From NCBI GenBank assembly GCA_025642065.1, contig JAODUP010000322.1, positions 538,475-602,474 of the forward strand: a stretch of DNA of 64,000 nucleotides, written 5' to 3'. The translations under genes and the position numbers were made by a program. Of this stretch, positions 38,383-48,773 are shown one piece after another. The notes under the pieces are model-generated. The model was not told the DNA's origin and searched no databases. It saw only the letters and a list, made by a program, of their open reading frames with translations. Every line of letters begins with the position of its first letter. Position 1 is the first letter of the stretch. The DNA is from Paralvinella palmiformis (Eukaryota > Annelida > Polychaeta > Terebellida > Alvinellidae).

Positions 38383-39931
38383 CATACAACAACAAAGGCT
38401 TTCCGTTTCAATGATGGATGGAACATCCCCCACACACAGTAACAGGCAACAATGGATTTAAATTCAATGATCTGAGTAGAGTGTGCTACCGAATGCGCTA
38501 CTGGAGTTCTGACGATGATGGTGATGCTGATGGTGGTGATGATGATGATGGTAGTGATAAAGATGATGACGGTGGTCGGATGGAAGAGGTTATGTTGGTA
38601 ATAATGATTGCTCTATTTGTCACTAATCCTCACAACAAAGCTAGTCGAGATATTAAAATAAATATTTGTCGTGTGATGACAATGATATGACCATGTTGTC
38701 ATCAATATAAAGAGTATTCTTATTACGCAGTAAAACCTCTCTACACAAGCAAACTATGACCAAGTATTACCATAATGTATCAATAAACCGATCTGCAAGA
38801 TTATTGGCTTGAATTTGCTTATCACTTATAAATTATATATAAAGTTTGTTACTACTACTACTACTACTACTACTAGTACTACTACTATTCATGCACTGCA
38901 GTTCGAATCCCGGCGTGGGCATATCTGAAGGTTGTTTCGTCTTTCACTTCGTCTCATTACCTTTGGAGGTCGCTCGGCCCATTTAGCCTACCTTGTGCAC
39001 AAAAGTGGCCGTAAAACATCAATCATCATCATCATCATTAACGCACTGCACAAATTGTGACTACAAATAGTACAATATACATCTGACCGTCAACTTTTAT
39101 CTTGACTGTATTCATATACACGAAAGGTATGGGACTAAATACACACGGCAATGCACCAAAGAGATGCTATGTGTATATTATGATACTGACCAATTAACGT
39201 CAATGCACCAATTAACAATTATGTGTGTGTTTGAGTTCAGAGAAGCTAACCCAACTACGCCAATTAACAGCTACGTATGCTTCCAGATACCGAATCACTA
39301 TGAGATGAAATTGTTTGATATGTTAAGCAGTGACGAGTTTAGCCAACATAAATAAATGGCATACCTTCTCAGACCGGTCACATCACCGTTGGCGGCATTG
39401 AATAACATTTTCACAGTATGAGCACCCTGTAGCTCGCCACGCGTGCTAGAGATACGTACGCAAGGATCAATAGTCGTACTGTGACGTCTGAGGTTGTCAA
39501 GGTGATGGAAACTAAACAGTTTTACGAGATTCTGTAAATAAAAGGGGTAACGCGTAAGAGTTTACAAAATTCTAAATAGATGTGACTGTACGACTATATA
39601 GAAGCCGAGCGGTTATTCAGTCGGTTCGAATAGAACCCTTCGAGATCTAAGATTGACGTTAGCTAATTTCTGATGGTAAATAATATGACAGCACTTAGCC
39701 CAAAGTAACGATCAACATAAACAGCCCAATCCATTTAGACAGTTTATAGATGCAGATGATGCCCCAAAGCGTACATTTATGGAAATATAACATAGATAGC
39801 GTCAAATGGAAGAGATGCTGTATATGTTACGTTAAAACCCCCACTAGGTAATATTTAAGGTCACCTGTTGTTATTGTATATTACTCCCAATGATGTTTTG
39901 CTGCCTCTTAAATCTGACAGGCAACAGTTTT

Positions 39932-39976
<45 letters not shown>

Positions 39977-40992
39977 GGGTAACATCTGGTGCCATCGTTG
40001 TGGAATGACTCTTCTAAAGAAATATTAGCCCTTCTTAATAAATGTCATTATGTTCTAGACGAAAGTGTGGCTTAGAACCATGGGTTTCCCTTAATGTATC
40101 TAAATAAGGAACCGGGCTAATACGAAATCTTGCTAAAATATAGGAATTTTAAATTCTTAGAAGTGATCGAATTTACATACAATTTATTTTAGCACTGCAC
40201 TCCGATGACGTCACATGGCAGGCCCCCTACCGAATAAACGAGAAATCCTTTCCAGATAGATTCTCCCGATCTCCACAATCACTCTAATGGGTACAATAGG
40301 CTCCCTTTAGATGGGCAACATTTACAAACGAGATCAGTTTTAACCGATTTGGATAGTGAGGTCGGAACTTTTAGATTCGTTCAGGTAAAATACAATTAGT
40401 TCCCCTACAGCTTCAAGTAACAAACGTCGGAACCTAACAATGGGTTGGTTACCAGGCAGAAGTCCAACGATTTCACGCCGCTTCCAAACGCATCCAGCGG
40501 CGGAGACCACAGAAAGAATCCGGCTACGTTTGGTACAACGAGCATCACGGCACCAGTAATGGCCGACTTCGCTGGGAGGCCAACCTAATGAAATAATTAT
40601 AGTATATCACAGACTAGTATATGTGCGTGCGCGCTCGCTTCATATTCATTTATTGCTCATAAATTTACCTTATTTTAATTAACAGCAGATTTATGCTGAC
40701 AAATTAACCAACACAGTAACGAGTTTACTTCATTAACAATATTCCAGTCAAGACTTATACGAGTGAACGTAATTTTCAAAAAGTCTACGTTGTTTTTGCG
40801 TGTGATCGCATTTTGTTTCAACTAAGATGATTTAAAGCTATCTATTGTTTTTACGAACAAAGTAAAACTAATAATATGCAAATAATCATTGTTTATTAGA
40901 GTTCGTACTTGTGCCATATTATAAATAAAAGATCACCTTTGACAATACTTTAAAAAAATGTGCTACTTTAAAGCAGTCATACAGAATAGATA

Positions 40993-41041
<49 letters not shown>

Positions 41042-42738
41042 GGGGGGTGTGGGATGATGATGATTAATGTTTTACAGCCACTTTTGTGCACAATCTAGGC
41101 TAAATGGGCCGAGCGACCTCCAGATTCGAACTCAGGTGGAAATGATTTGTTGTGAGTGTGTGTGAGTGTGTGTGTGTCTATCTAATCTTACGTAAATCTT
41201 ATTCATCGGCGAAAGCAATAATAACTCAGCCTCTCAGCACAAAGTTATTGTGTTTACCTTGTGCTGATTGCCGAACAAAATAAATTACAATTTTTCCACA
41301 ATTCGGTGAAAATGAGTGCGCAGTCGGCGCACGACGCGTCTGTTTTCATTACGGGATTAATGGTACCTTGAAGGCGAACTCTCCAGAATAGTCGTACATG
41401 CCACAGGAGTGCATCAGAGAGAGTGAATGTCTAACGGCTCGGCTGTTTAAGACACGCTCTCCAGTCAGTGGACATATACCTCCATTAGCTAAAGTGGCTG
41501 CTATCACCGCTCCGGACTCGCACGTTATCTCCATCGATTGGATCTGAAGCAACAACGACGACAGCAACAGCAACAATAATAAGTGGAGCGTTAAAAACAA
41601 TGACAACAGACACAACAATACAACACAGTCAGACCCGCGGATCATAACAACACTTGCGACAGCATCACTAAAGATAACAACAACCGGATCTGTAATGATG
41701 ACATTACAGCATCGGCAGCAACAACAACAACAACAACAACAACGACGACGACAACAGCAATAATTAGTAGCAGATCCGTCACAATTGTCTTCTTACATAC
41801 ATTAAAACTAACTGTAACAATATTAAAACCATCTTATTTACATAAATATTACAGCCCAGAAATATTCCCGTAGCACAATAACAAAACAAATTACCTATAT
41901 ACTAAATTAACTGCCATTTCTTACAGCGTCCGGAGGGAATTTAAATTTCTTTACACTTAAATTTGTTTATGGTTCGATTGATATTTTATTCTGAAAATCG
42001 TCTCTAGCAGCAATTCGTATGCATAAAATACACTTCCACCGTTCATTTTTCGTCACCATTACTGATTAATATAGAACTTTTGCCTCAGAAACGATGGCAG
42101 TCTCCCAAACAGCGCTCGCATTTCTAATCTAACACCATCACACTTATGCACACACGTGGGCCACGTTTATTGGAAACCGTTGTCTCGAAAATACAGTTAA
42201 CTCTTATACAATTTGCAAATAAACACAAAACAAGTTTCACACTAAAGATTATTACGAAGAGATGATGTTATATCAATTCATTACACCGAATTCACCGGAT
42301 CAAAGTTGCAACTTGCTTCTTTACCTGGAAATAGAAATCCATGGTCTTTTTCAGATCGCTTCCTTCTGGAAAACACTGCACGATGTAAACGGATTAGAAA
42401 ACAAACAGGGAAACGATTGACATAGGAAAAGCGGATCAATTGCAGGGAAGTGGCTTATTTCAAGGTCAATGGCCCAATCCCGACTAACCTGATTTTCTTG
42501 CATGTAATAGGCCAGTGCCATATCTCGATCGCTAACTTCTCGTTGAGATAAGAACCTGCCAATATATGTTAGGGAACAACTTGTAAATCTATTTGTTATT
42601 TCTTGGAAGTCAGAGTAATGACACTCCCACGACACATTATTTATCATTTTTCACTTAATATTAATCAAATACAATGCGTTGTTGTTGTGTATATCATTCG
42701 TGTTTTGGGTGTCTTGTGTTAGTAACGATACTTTATTA

Positions 42739-42774
<36 letters not shown>

Positions 42775-43000
42775 GTCTGGTTAATTGATTTAAATGTGGT
42801 TTGAAGCGGGCCGATACATTTTCATATCGTTGTAGTACTTACGACGGGTTGTTAAAGCCAACGTATTCCCCTCCTGAAAGTTTCTTCAGTTGAGCGGTGA
42901 TCTGAAAACAAACACACAATCGGCACCAATCTAGTAATATAGACACCTATAATAAGTAGACACACACACACACACACACACACACAACACACACACACAA

Positions 43001-43070
<70 letters not shown>

Positions 43071-46000
43071 GAACACCTACAGGGGCAGCAGAAGGACGTA
43101 ACTATAGACGGGACGACGTTTAGAGTCTAACACTTTAACTCACATAATCAAACCTGTCTGCCAGATTTAAGTCTCTCTTCATCAGTGAGGCGATGGCAAT
43201 GGCACCAGAATTAATCATCGGATTGTGTGGTTTATCTGAAACAATAAAGACAACAATGACGTCAGAGGAACTTTATTTCTCATATATATATTAAGCTGTG
43301 TACCAACTACATTTATAACAATAGGACTTGTATTGCCGAAGTTAAATTATATTTATCATAGCGGGCAGCTCGATAAACTCTAATTTCCATAGAACGTGGA
43401 CCTCGATTAACAACAACAACACAACAACAACAACAACAGTAGAAGGACAGTGACCTATGTTCGTCGTATGTAATATTAATACCAATGCCATTACCAACGC
43501 AACGACGTACGCCATAGCACAATGACCTCTTTCAGTGCCTATTACAGAAAGGTTCGTGCTAAATGGAGCTTGCCCAGCCTTGGGCCCTGTCCATATTCTG
43601 GTATTTAATACCGTGATAAATTTGGATGGGTTGGTTCCTTACTCTTATGGTCAAGTTTGATGACATCGCTCGACTCGCCACTCGGTTCTTGCCCAACGTA
43701 GCTGTGGACGAACTCTTCGCCCATATCGTTTAAGGCCAGTGCGTACGTCAGAGGCTTGAGAATTTGCTGACTAAGTACGGGATCCGTCACGTCGCCAATG
43801 GAATGTCTAAATACCAATAGGACACGAATAAAATGGCGATAACTCTGGTGGTAAATAATAAACAATGTGTACTGAAATGCGTTGACTAGGGCGAGTTTAC
43901 AAATTCTCTGTTATTCTTTAATAAAATGCTTTAATGAGTTCTTAATTTAACTTTCTCAAAGTGATCAGCTCAGATTGTACTGCTCGAGCAGAAACATCAT
44001 TCCTGAACAACTTTTGATTACGTTGAAAATTATAGAATAAAAAATATTGAAGAAATTTGTTCTAAAGTGATGCGAATTATACAAATGTTGATAACAATCT
44101 ATATATTTTTCTTATAATTATTATATTGAAGTGGATGCGATGTGAGTGTAGAATAAAAGAAGCCCATTTGTTTAAAATATAGAATTTAAAAATCTAAAAT
44201 CGGTGGAAATATCACATAGACAAACGATATTCGAACAACTTGTTAACTAACTTAATCCTATGCAAATAAGCTTTAGAAAAGGGATTAATACGGTGGTGGT
44301 GGTGGTTGTTAAACAAACGTGAATATTTTCAAGTAATATATGAAGAAGCTGACCTCTGTCCGTCTATTGTACACAGCGCTAGCCCCCACTTGTTGGGATT
44401 AACTCGCGCTAGTTGTGGGGTAAACTGGGACACCTGAAAAAAGTAAACAAATAAGTTAATAATCTATTATATAATCACACGGTTATAATTCACACATCTT
44501 TTTTTACAGTCCATTCCTTGACGTCTTGGTGGTGGGGGGTTGTGTGTCTCAACGACCAGAACCTATGCTACCAGGAGCTTTGGCTTCTGTTAGGGACACC
44601 CAAGCTGGACTGGTCAATGGGTAGATAGTAAACTAATACATTAACCGAAAACAGAAACATCGAGTGCTGACGTCAGAGGTACTGGGCAACGACAATCAAC
44701 AACTATTATGACTATATTTCGTGTAGTCAACAACAACAACAAAATAAAAAAAAAAAACTGTAGTCTTAATGACGAGAATGTTAAAGTATACTATTATTTT
44801 ACGGTTTTGAAGACACTCCCCCGATAGATCATAAATGAAACCCAATTACAACGTTTTCGTTTGTCGGGTCCAATTAATAAAGATTTTGAAGAAAACGTCA
44901 ATAAAGTGACCATATTATACTGTTTAAAGACACAATTTAAATCAACGTTTTGGGTATAAGATGATTTAGTCTAGAAGCAGAATACAAGCAAAAAAAAAGA
45001 AATCATTTCTCGTTGTAATGATTATTTCCGTATCGTTATAATATAGGAATTTTCAAGCCAAAATCCGTTCCGATGCGTTTTAGGTCAAGCATAACGTGAA
45101 CGACATACGCCGGGTAGTTGGAATATCCATCGTTCATAACGCCGAGATTACACGATCATAAGGTCTTCTTATCCTATGCCATCCCACATAAGCCGCCTGG
45201 AGAAAGTACACAACTATACTGTACAGTTAGTGGTGATAAACGCTCATCGGGGTCGATACATTATATAGGCTCGGTCCCGTGTAATGTTCTCGTTAGTTGT
45301 ATCTCTACTGTCTGTTGTTTTGGGGGTGTTCGGTAAGAGCTTACATACGACCAATCGTCGCCTTTGTTTTCAAAATCTCGGCGTTCTATAATAAATACCC
45401 GGATCGAGTGACGTATTGACCATTCTCGACATCGTCAGCATTACCAACGGGAGTAAACATACAGGAGCAAAGTTATATCATTATAAATAGTTATTATGCT
45501 GTGCCATTTCGACGTCTTTATGGGTACTGAGCTCGGTCATCCTATTATTTGAGTTGCCTGACCTTAATCTTCATCGATGCCTAACAATGTGATAGCACTC
45601 ATTATTCGAGCAGTGATGGTGTAGTTAGTTAGATGTGCAACGTTGTCATGTGGCGACTGGTTCACTAAGATGGAAATAAGAACCTCACAGGACGTGATGG
45701 TTATGTGTCTGAGTAATGCAATACGCCTACAGTACTAGCATGCCTTGTGTGCACCTTAGCGTGATGGTTATGTGTCTGAGTAATGCAATGCGCCTACAGT
45801 GCTAGCATGCCTTGTGTGCACCTTAGCGTGATGGTTATGTGTCTGAGTAATGCAATGCGCCTACAGTGCTAGCATGCCTTGTGTGCACCTTAGCGTGATG
45901 GTTATGTGTCTGAGTAATGCAATGCGCCTACAGTGCTAGCATGCCTTGTGTGCACCTTAGCGTGATGGTTATGTGTCTGAGTAATGCAATGCGCCTACAG

Positions 46001-47776
46001 TGCTAGCATGCCTTGTGTGCACCTTGGCGTGACGGTTATGTGTCTGAGTAATGCAATGCGCCTACAGTGCTAGCATGCCTTGTGTACACCTTAGGGAGTT
46101 GAGGCGATTACTGGATTGTAGTAGGCGTGAGATTGGGGTAATAATAATGCACAAGCACCCGAGAACAGCACAACTACTAAATGTGGTACTCTATAAATAG
46201 AACATTATTATCATTATGACAAGAACACTAAATTAAAACAGGTAACAGAACTTTCACGTGCTTCAGCGGTCACACACAAATATGACTTAATGAGAATCCG
46301 GTTCCTTATTGGTTGCAGACCACTATTATTAATTAATGCGGAATACTTAAAGCCTAGGTAGATTAACAGGTAAGCCACATTTCAGGTAAAGTACAAATCA
46401 TTGATGTCCCGTTTCATGCATTCGGTGAATTTTAATTGTCAAAATGCAGCTAAGCTTCTACTCCGTTTCCATTGCTGAGTGCTACTAACTTAAAATGAGA
46501 ATCTTTCTCCGGCATCAATTGGCTTAAATAACTGACCTGACTACATTAAGCTCCCAAACAAGTCACTTAGTTTAATTTACCTTTATATAATGCTAATACT
46601 ATTTTCCTAAGTTATCTCTGCATATGTTTAATAATGTTCATGAAAATGTGATTCGTCATTTAAAACAGAAAACATGAAATGTCTAAAATAAAGTTATGAC
46701 AGTTTGTAGGATGCTAAATTCAACTTTAAATACCTTTCCAGTTGTGAGCTTAGAGCTCCTTCTGTGTAGTTCGTCGATGGCATCCCTAAACTCCTTGAAG
46801 TCTGGGATAACGAGATCCCTTGTGAAGGCACCTTGGATTATATCGATATTGTCATGGATCAGACTGTTTGAAGGTTGATGAGATAATACAGGAAGGTAAA
46901 TAGGTGTATATTCAGGTATTAATAAGGTTAAGTCTGACAACGAGAAAAGAGGCCATTCGTTCAGGATCACGGTTCTTATTACACGCAGACATTACATTTT
47001 CACGTTATGACCGTAAGTCACACGAGAAAAGGAAACTCACCCCCGAATGAATTATTCTAACCCATTAACTGGATTAATATAGGTAAAAGAATATCCATTG
47101 TGTCACGGTATGTGTGCGCGCGCGCGTGCGTGCGTGTGTGTGCGCGCGCGTGTGTTTGTGTGCGTGTCCCCACAATAACATAGCCCAAATACTAACACCG
47201 AGAAGGCTTCTTGATCCAGAACTACATCTTTCACGTTAAATATGTAATCATCATCGTCGTCGAATCCCTGCATACAGCGGATCTTGGCCACGGTCTCCTT
47301 AAGTCTGGGATCCGTCTGACCGAAGCCGACATGTGCCAGGCCCTTAATAAAACAATAATACAACATTGTGGCCATGTAGAACTGGTATAATGTTGTATCG
47401 TCAAATACCGATGTCCAACATTGAACATCCACATTACATGATGTATTTCCTCACCAACTTGATTATCATTTAAACATTAACACCATTCGCTTCATCATTA
47501 ACATCATCGCGTATTGTACTGTGGGCATTGACCATTCTCTAACCATCTAATACATCCTGAACGTTATTATTAATTTTAATAATTCATTCTTTTAAAATCG
47601 AACTTCCTCTCTCTCTCTCCCCTCTCTCTCTCCCTCTCTGTTTCATCCCTATTACCACACAGTCACTAATATCATCACTCACCTGTAACAGTTTGTCGGT
47701 GTGTACATAACCATTTTTATCGCGCAGTGCATCAAAGAGGTAAACATCAAAGTCGGTGAATGAGAAAGATTCTTCG
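36914..47776 (-). CDS. GLS: Glutaminase (kidney-type GLS homologue), probable pseudoenzyme, 13 exons, both ends incomplete
   Basis: Thirteen minus-strand exons with matching phases give about 500 codons colinear with human GLS. They cover an N-terminal helical bundle, the glutaminase domain (in animals a mitochondrial enzyme hydrolysing glutamine to glutamate and ammonia) and the start of the ankyrin repeats. Hallmarks include [43 protein letters not shown] and [20 protein letters not shown]. By ungapped comparison with human numbering, several active-site residues differ: Y249 is Phe, nucleophile S286 of the SxxK motif is Gln (QILK), E381 is Gln, N388 is Asp and V484 is Ile. Q285, K289, N335, Y414 and Y466 are kept. 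All exons are open and all splice sites have GT/AG, so the gene looks maintained but probably cannot hydrolyse glutamine. The mitochondrial presequence exons and the exon(s) after the first ankyrin repeat were not found. Identity is certain; loss of activity is inferred. Confidence 0.95.
37955..38110 (-). repeat. tRNA-derived SINE body, minus strand
   Basis: The reverse complement gives TACTGGTTCACTCAGA, CAGGACGTGATAGCTATG, GCGCCTACAGTGGCATCGTG and GGTCTGAGTCAGGGATAATA, the same order as 22,340-22,530. The tRNA-like head is not clear. Confidence 0.8.
38316..38377. repeat. (TA)n microsatellite in GLS-like intron
   Basis: Uninterrupted TA repeat. Confidence 0.98.
38885..39032 (+). repeat. ATC-tailed SINE, most complete copy
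   Basis: Box-B-like GTTCGAATCC, then GGCGTGGGCATATCTGAAGG, TCGCTCGGCCCATTTAGCCT, TTGTGCACAAAAGTGGCC, AAAACATCAATC and an (ATC)n tail. It is preceded by a (CTA)n tract. It lies in the GLS-like intron in antisense orientation to the gene. Confidence 0.85.
39365..39531 (-). CDS. GLS: GLS-like exon: end of glutaminase domain / linker
   Basis: Acceptor TATTTACAG, donor AG|GTATGC. Encodes [17 protein letters not shown], a variable basic stretch, then [17 protein letters not shown] with a split Arg. It matches the GLS segment LVSLCNFHNYDNLRHF to INLLFAAYTGDVSALRR. Confidence 0.95.
39937..39974. repeat. (TA)n microsatellite in GLS-like intron
   Basis: Uninterrupted TA repeat. Confidence 0.97.
40453..40584 (-). 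CDS. GLS: GLS-like exon: GLPAKS / WSPPLD segment
   Basis: 44 codons, phase 0 at both ends: [41 protein letters not shown]. The gating residue equivalent to human V484 is Ile (SAIT against SGVA). The WSPPLD core is unchanged. Confidence 0.96.
40996..41046. repeat. (TA)n(GA)n microsatellite with G-run
   Basis: TA, then GA, then seven G. Confidence 0.95.
41053..41137 (-). repeat. ATC-tailed SINE, minus strand copy
   Basis: The reverse complement reads GAGTTCGAATCTGGAGGTCG, CTCGGCCCATTTAGCCTAG, TTGTGCACAAAAGTGGC, TGTAAAACATTAATCATC. Its box-B-like word is kept. Confidence 0.85.
41367..41543 (-). CDS. GLS: GLS-like exon: TCES...ATLANGG...SCGMYD
   Basis: 59 codons, phase 0 at both ends; acceptor TTGCTTCAG, donor AAG|GTACC. 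Encodes [20 protein letters not shown] through [20 protein letters not shown] and [15 protein letters not shown]. The best-conserved exon; Y466 is present. Confidence 0.97.
41550..42320. other. GLS-like intron with CAA/CAG repeats
   Basis: CAA/CAG/ACG trinucleotide repeats at 41,545-41,585 and 41,711-41,760. Nothing else was recognised. Confidence 0.7.
42325..42375 (-). CDS. GLS: GLS-like micro-exon: CFPEGSD...DFYFQ
   Basis: 17 codons in phase 0 ([17 protein letters not shown]) between CAG and GTAAAG. Carries the equivalent of Y414 in DFYFQ. Confidence 0.96.
42489..42555 (-). CDS. GLS: GLS-like exon: active-site SERE / DRN segment, altered
   Basis: The first base completes a Ser, then [20 protein letters not shown], Asn, Gln; donor CAG|GTTAGT. 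Human GLS reads FQSERESGDRNFAIGYYL here. E381 is Gln (codon CAA) and N388 is Asp (codon GAT), while the flanking residues match. The tyrosines equivalent to 393 and 394 remain. Confidence 0.96.
42560..42840. other. GLS-like intron
   Basis: Contains an (ATT)n microsatellite at 42,739-42,774. Confidence 0.9.
42843..42901 (-). CDS. GLS: GLS-like exon: [11 protein letters not shown]
   Basis: Encodes [19 protein letters not shown] plus two bases of Ser; acceptor TTTTCAG, donor TC|GTAAGT. Matches human MAGNEYVGFSNAT. Confidence 0.96.
42960..43064. repeat. (CA)n microsatellite in GLS-like intron
   Basis: CA repeat with a short (TA) interruption near 43,002. It lies between two coding exons. Confidence 0.97.
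43144..43235 (-). CDS. GLS: GLS-like exon: [10 protein letters not shown]
   Basis: Acceptor TTGTTTCAG, donor TAT|GTGAGT. Encodes [30 protein letters not shown]. The residue equivalent to N335 is present. The codon split with the previous exon gives Asn where human has D327. Confidence 0.96.
43643..43806 (-). CDS. GLS: GLS-like exon: catalytic SxxK exon, serine replaced
   Basis: 54 codons; acceptor GGTATTTAG, donor A|GTAAGG. Reads [54 protein letters not shown]. The human SCVK box (S286 to K289) is QILK here, in an ungapped alignment anchored by RHSxGD on one side and KPLxYA on the other. The following loop (human LRFNKLFLNEDD) is [12 protein letters not shown], so the phenylalanines at 318 and 322 of the allosteric loop are gone. 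Confidence 0.96.
43870..44350. other. GLS-like intron, nothing recognised
   Basis: AT-rich intron with a short GTG repeat near 44,292. Confidence 0.7.
44354..44433 (-). CDS. GLS: GLS-like exon: [12 protein letters not shown]
   Basis: 26 codons plus AG of Arg; acceptor TTTTTTCAG, donor AG|GTCAGC. Encodes [26 protein letters not shown]. The residue aligned with Y249 (human VADYIPQLA) is Phe. Confidence 0.96.
45600..46150 (+). repeat. tRNA-SINE with internally amplified 67-bp unit
   Basis: SINE body words GTCATGTGGCGACTGGTTCA and AACCTCACAGGACGTGATGG lead into a tandem array. After it come GGGAGTTGAGG and a remnant of the SINE 3' part. The tRNA-like head (GTGTAGTTAGTTAGATG) is decayed. It sits in the GLS-like intron, antisense to the gene. 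Confidence 0.85.
45694..46094 (+). repeat. 67-bp tandem repeat, six copies
   Basis: Units start at 45,694, 45,761, 45,828, 45,895, 45,962 and 46,029, each beginning GTGATGGTTATGTGTCTGAG and ending TGTGTGCACCTTAGC. The four inner copies are nearly identical; the first and last carry a few differences. Confidence 0.97.
46734..46863 (-). CDS. GLS: GLS-like exon: LVIPDFKEF
   Basis: One base completes a Val, then [43 protein letters not shown]; acceptor CAAACAG, donor AAG|GTATTT. Matches human NIVLLTQAFRRKFVIPDF. Confidence 0.95.
47109..47166. repeat. Alternating GT/GC tract, Z-DNA-prone, beside an exon
   Basis: TGTGTGCGCGCGCGCGTGCG and following: almost 55 bp of strict purine-pyrimidine alternation ending about 30 bp downstream of the donor of the 47,197-47,342 exon. 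Confidence 0.9.
47197..47342 (-). CDS. GLS: GLS-like exon: N-terminal helical bundle
   Basis: Begins [20 protein letters not shown] and ends [10 protein letters not shown] plus two bases of Val; acceptor TTTATTAAG, donor GT|GTTAGT. Human GLS has STGLRTSDPRLKECMDML here. A run of five Asp (GFDDDDDY) is specific to this gene. Confidence 0.94.
47683..47776 (-). CDS. GLS: GLS-like exon: first confidently assigned coding exon
   Basis: One base of a split codon, then [31 protein letters not shown]; acceptor TTAATTTCAG, donor CAG|GTGAGT. It corresponds to the GLS region EDLLFYTIAEGQEKIPVHKF. The preceding exon must end with two bases of a codon and was not identified. Confidence 0.9.
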
Positions 47777-47854
47777 CTGAAATTAACAAAGTTGTATAAG
47801 TACACGTTGCAATGTGTGTGTTCTGTCGCGCGTGGCGTGTGTGTGTGTCGCGTG

Positions 47855-48115
47855 TGTGCGTGAACGTTTTGTACGTGCTTCCGCTTTCTGTACGTAACTT
47901 ACGTGTAGCTCCTTCCCTGTGGGCGTGACATATTTGCCGCGTACGAATGGCTAATTAGTGTTGGCCACCGACTGATGAATAGTTCAGATACATGTATAGG
48001 TCAACGTATGTATTGATATTATGGATGTATAAGTTTCAAATGTTGGTTAGATGTTGATGTTCTGAGCCAGCGTAACTATGTATATGTCCTAGCATCACAA
48101 AGGTAATAAATAACT
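47855..48115 (+). repeat. Dispersed repeat family C, copy 2
   Basis: Partner of 6855-7185: GTGCTTCCGCTTTC, ACTGATGAATAG, ACATGTATAGGTCAACGTAT and GTTGATGTTCTGAG followed by AACTATGTATATG. Confidence 0.65.
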
Positions 48116-48722
48116 GTAGATTTGGCTGATGTTTATTACACCCACTCTAAAGGCTGCTCATTTACATACGATGTATATATTAAGGGACCAGCTATCTATT
48201 ATCATTATATATTATCTATTATCATAGATTGGGAAAAATAGGAATTATGTTAAAAGAAACAATACAAAAACAACGACAGTAACAACAATAATTTATTATA
48301 TCAACTATTACCCGTTGAGTTAAAATAAAATATTAAAACGTTATCATTATATAATAGAGATATTTGGTGATCTAGTTTTTAACTGATCAGTAATAAACGT
48401 AACAATTAACACAACCGTTGCGCTGTATTCGGTCAGTCGTAATCGCAATCAGCTATTAGTCCATATAATTCATATTTATTCTCTGTTTAACAATCAGTTG
48501 TGACACGTTTTAGGGCTGTCTGTATAATTATACTTTCAATATTTCCTGTTCGCTTTAAATGTCTATTAAATGCCAATAATAAACGTGAACAGACGGATAA
48601 CCAGACAGATCTATCGAATGCGCCACCTAATCCCACGTCAAGCTCAATCTTCGATCCATTGACCTGAAAGAAAAAAAAACTAGACCCAACACAGCTGCCG
48701 ATTTGACGGCAAACGGGTCCGA

Positions 48723-48730
48723 ACTTCCGG
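48723..48730 (+). promoter_or_regulatory. ETS-type motif upstream of the THAP exon
   Basis: ACTTCCGG, the consensus bound by GABP/ETS factors in TATA-less housekeeping promoters, lies about 50 bp upstream of the ATG at 48,774. A short GC-richer patch surrounds it. Single motif, so low weight. Confidence 0.35.
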
Positions 48731-48773
48731 TCGGGGCAAGAAGAAAGCAGACTGCAAAATCAGGTTTATAAAC

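Larger units (their letters stand above)
37060..39360. other. GLS-like intron with microsatellites and two SINE copies
   Basis: Holds CAA repeats at 37,062-37,078 and 37,535-37,621, a C-run at about 37,133-37,143, a SINE (37,955-38,110, minus), (TA)n at 38,316-38,377, GAT-type repeats at 38,512-38,580, (CTA)n at 38,848-38,886 and an ATC-tailed SINE (38,885-39,032). Confidence 0.8.
44440..46730. other. GLS-like intron containing an expanded SINE
   Basis: Contains the SINE-derived minisatellite at 45,600-46,150. The 72-codon plus frame at 45,118-45,336 has no recognisable features. Confidence 0.7.

Noticed and set aside
38418..38690. Acidic Asp/Gly-rich 90-codon plus frame
   Set aside because: Derived from a GAT-type microsatellite within a GLS-like intron.
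45694..46094. CRISPR-like regular repeats
   Set aside because: Direct tandem units without spacers, derived from a SINE, in an animal genome.
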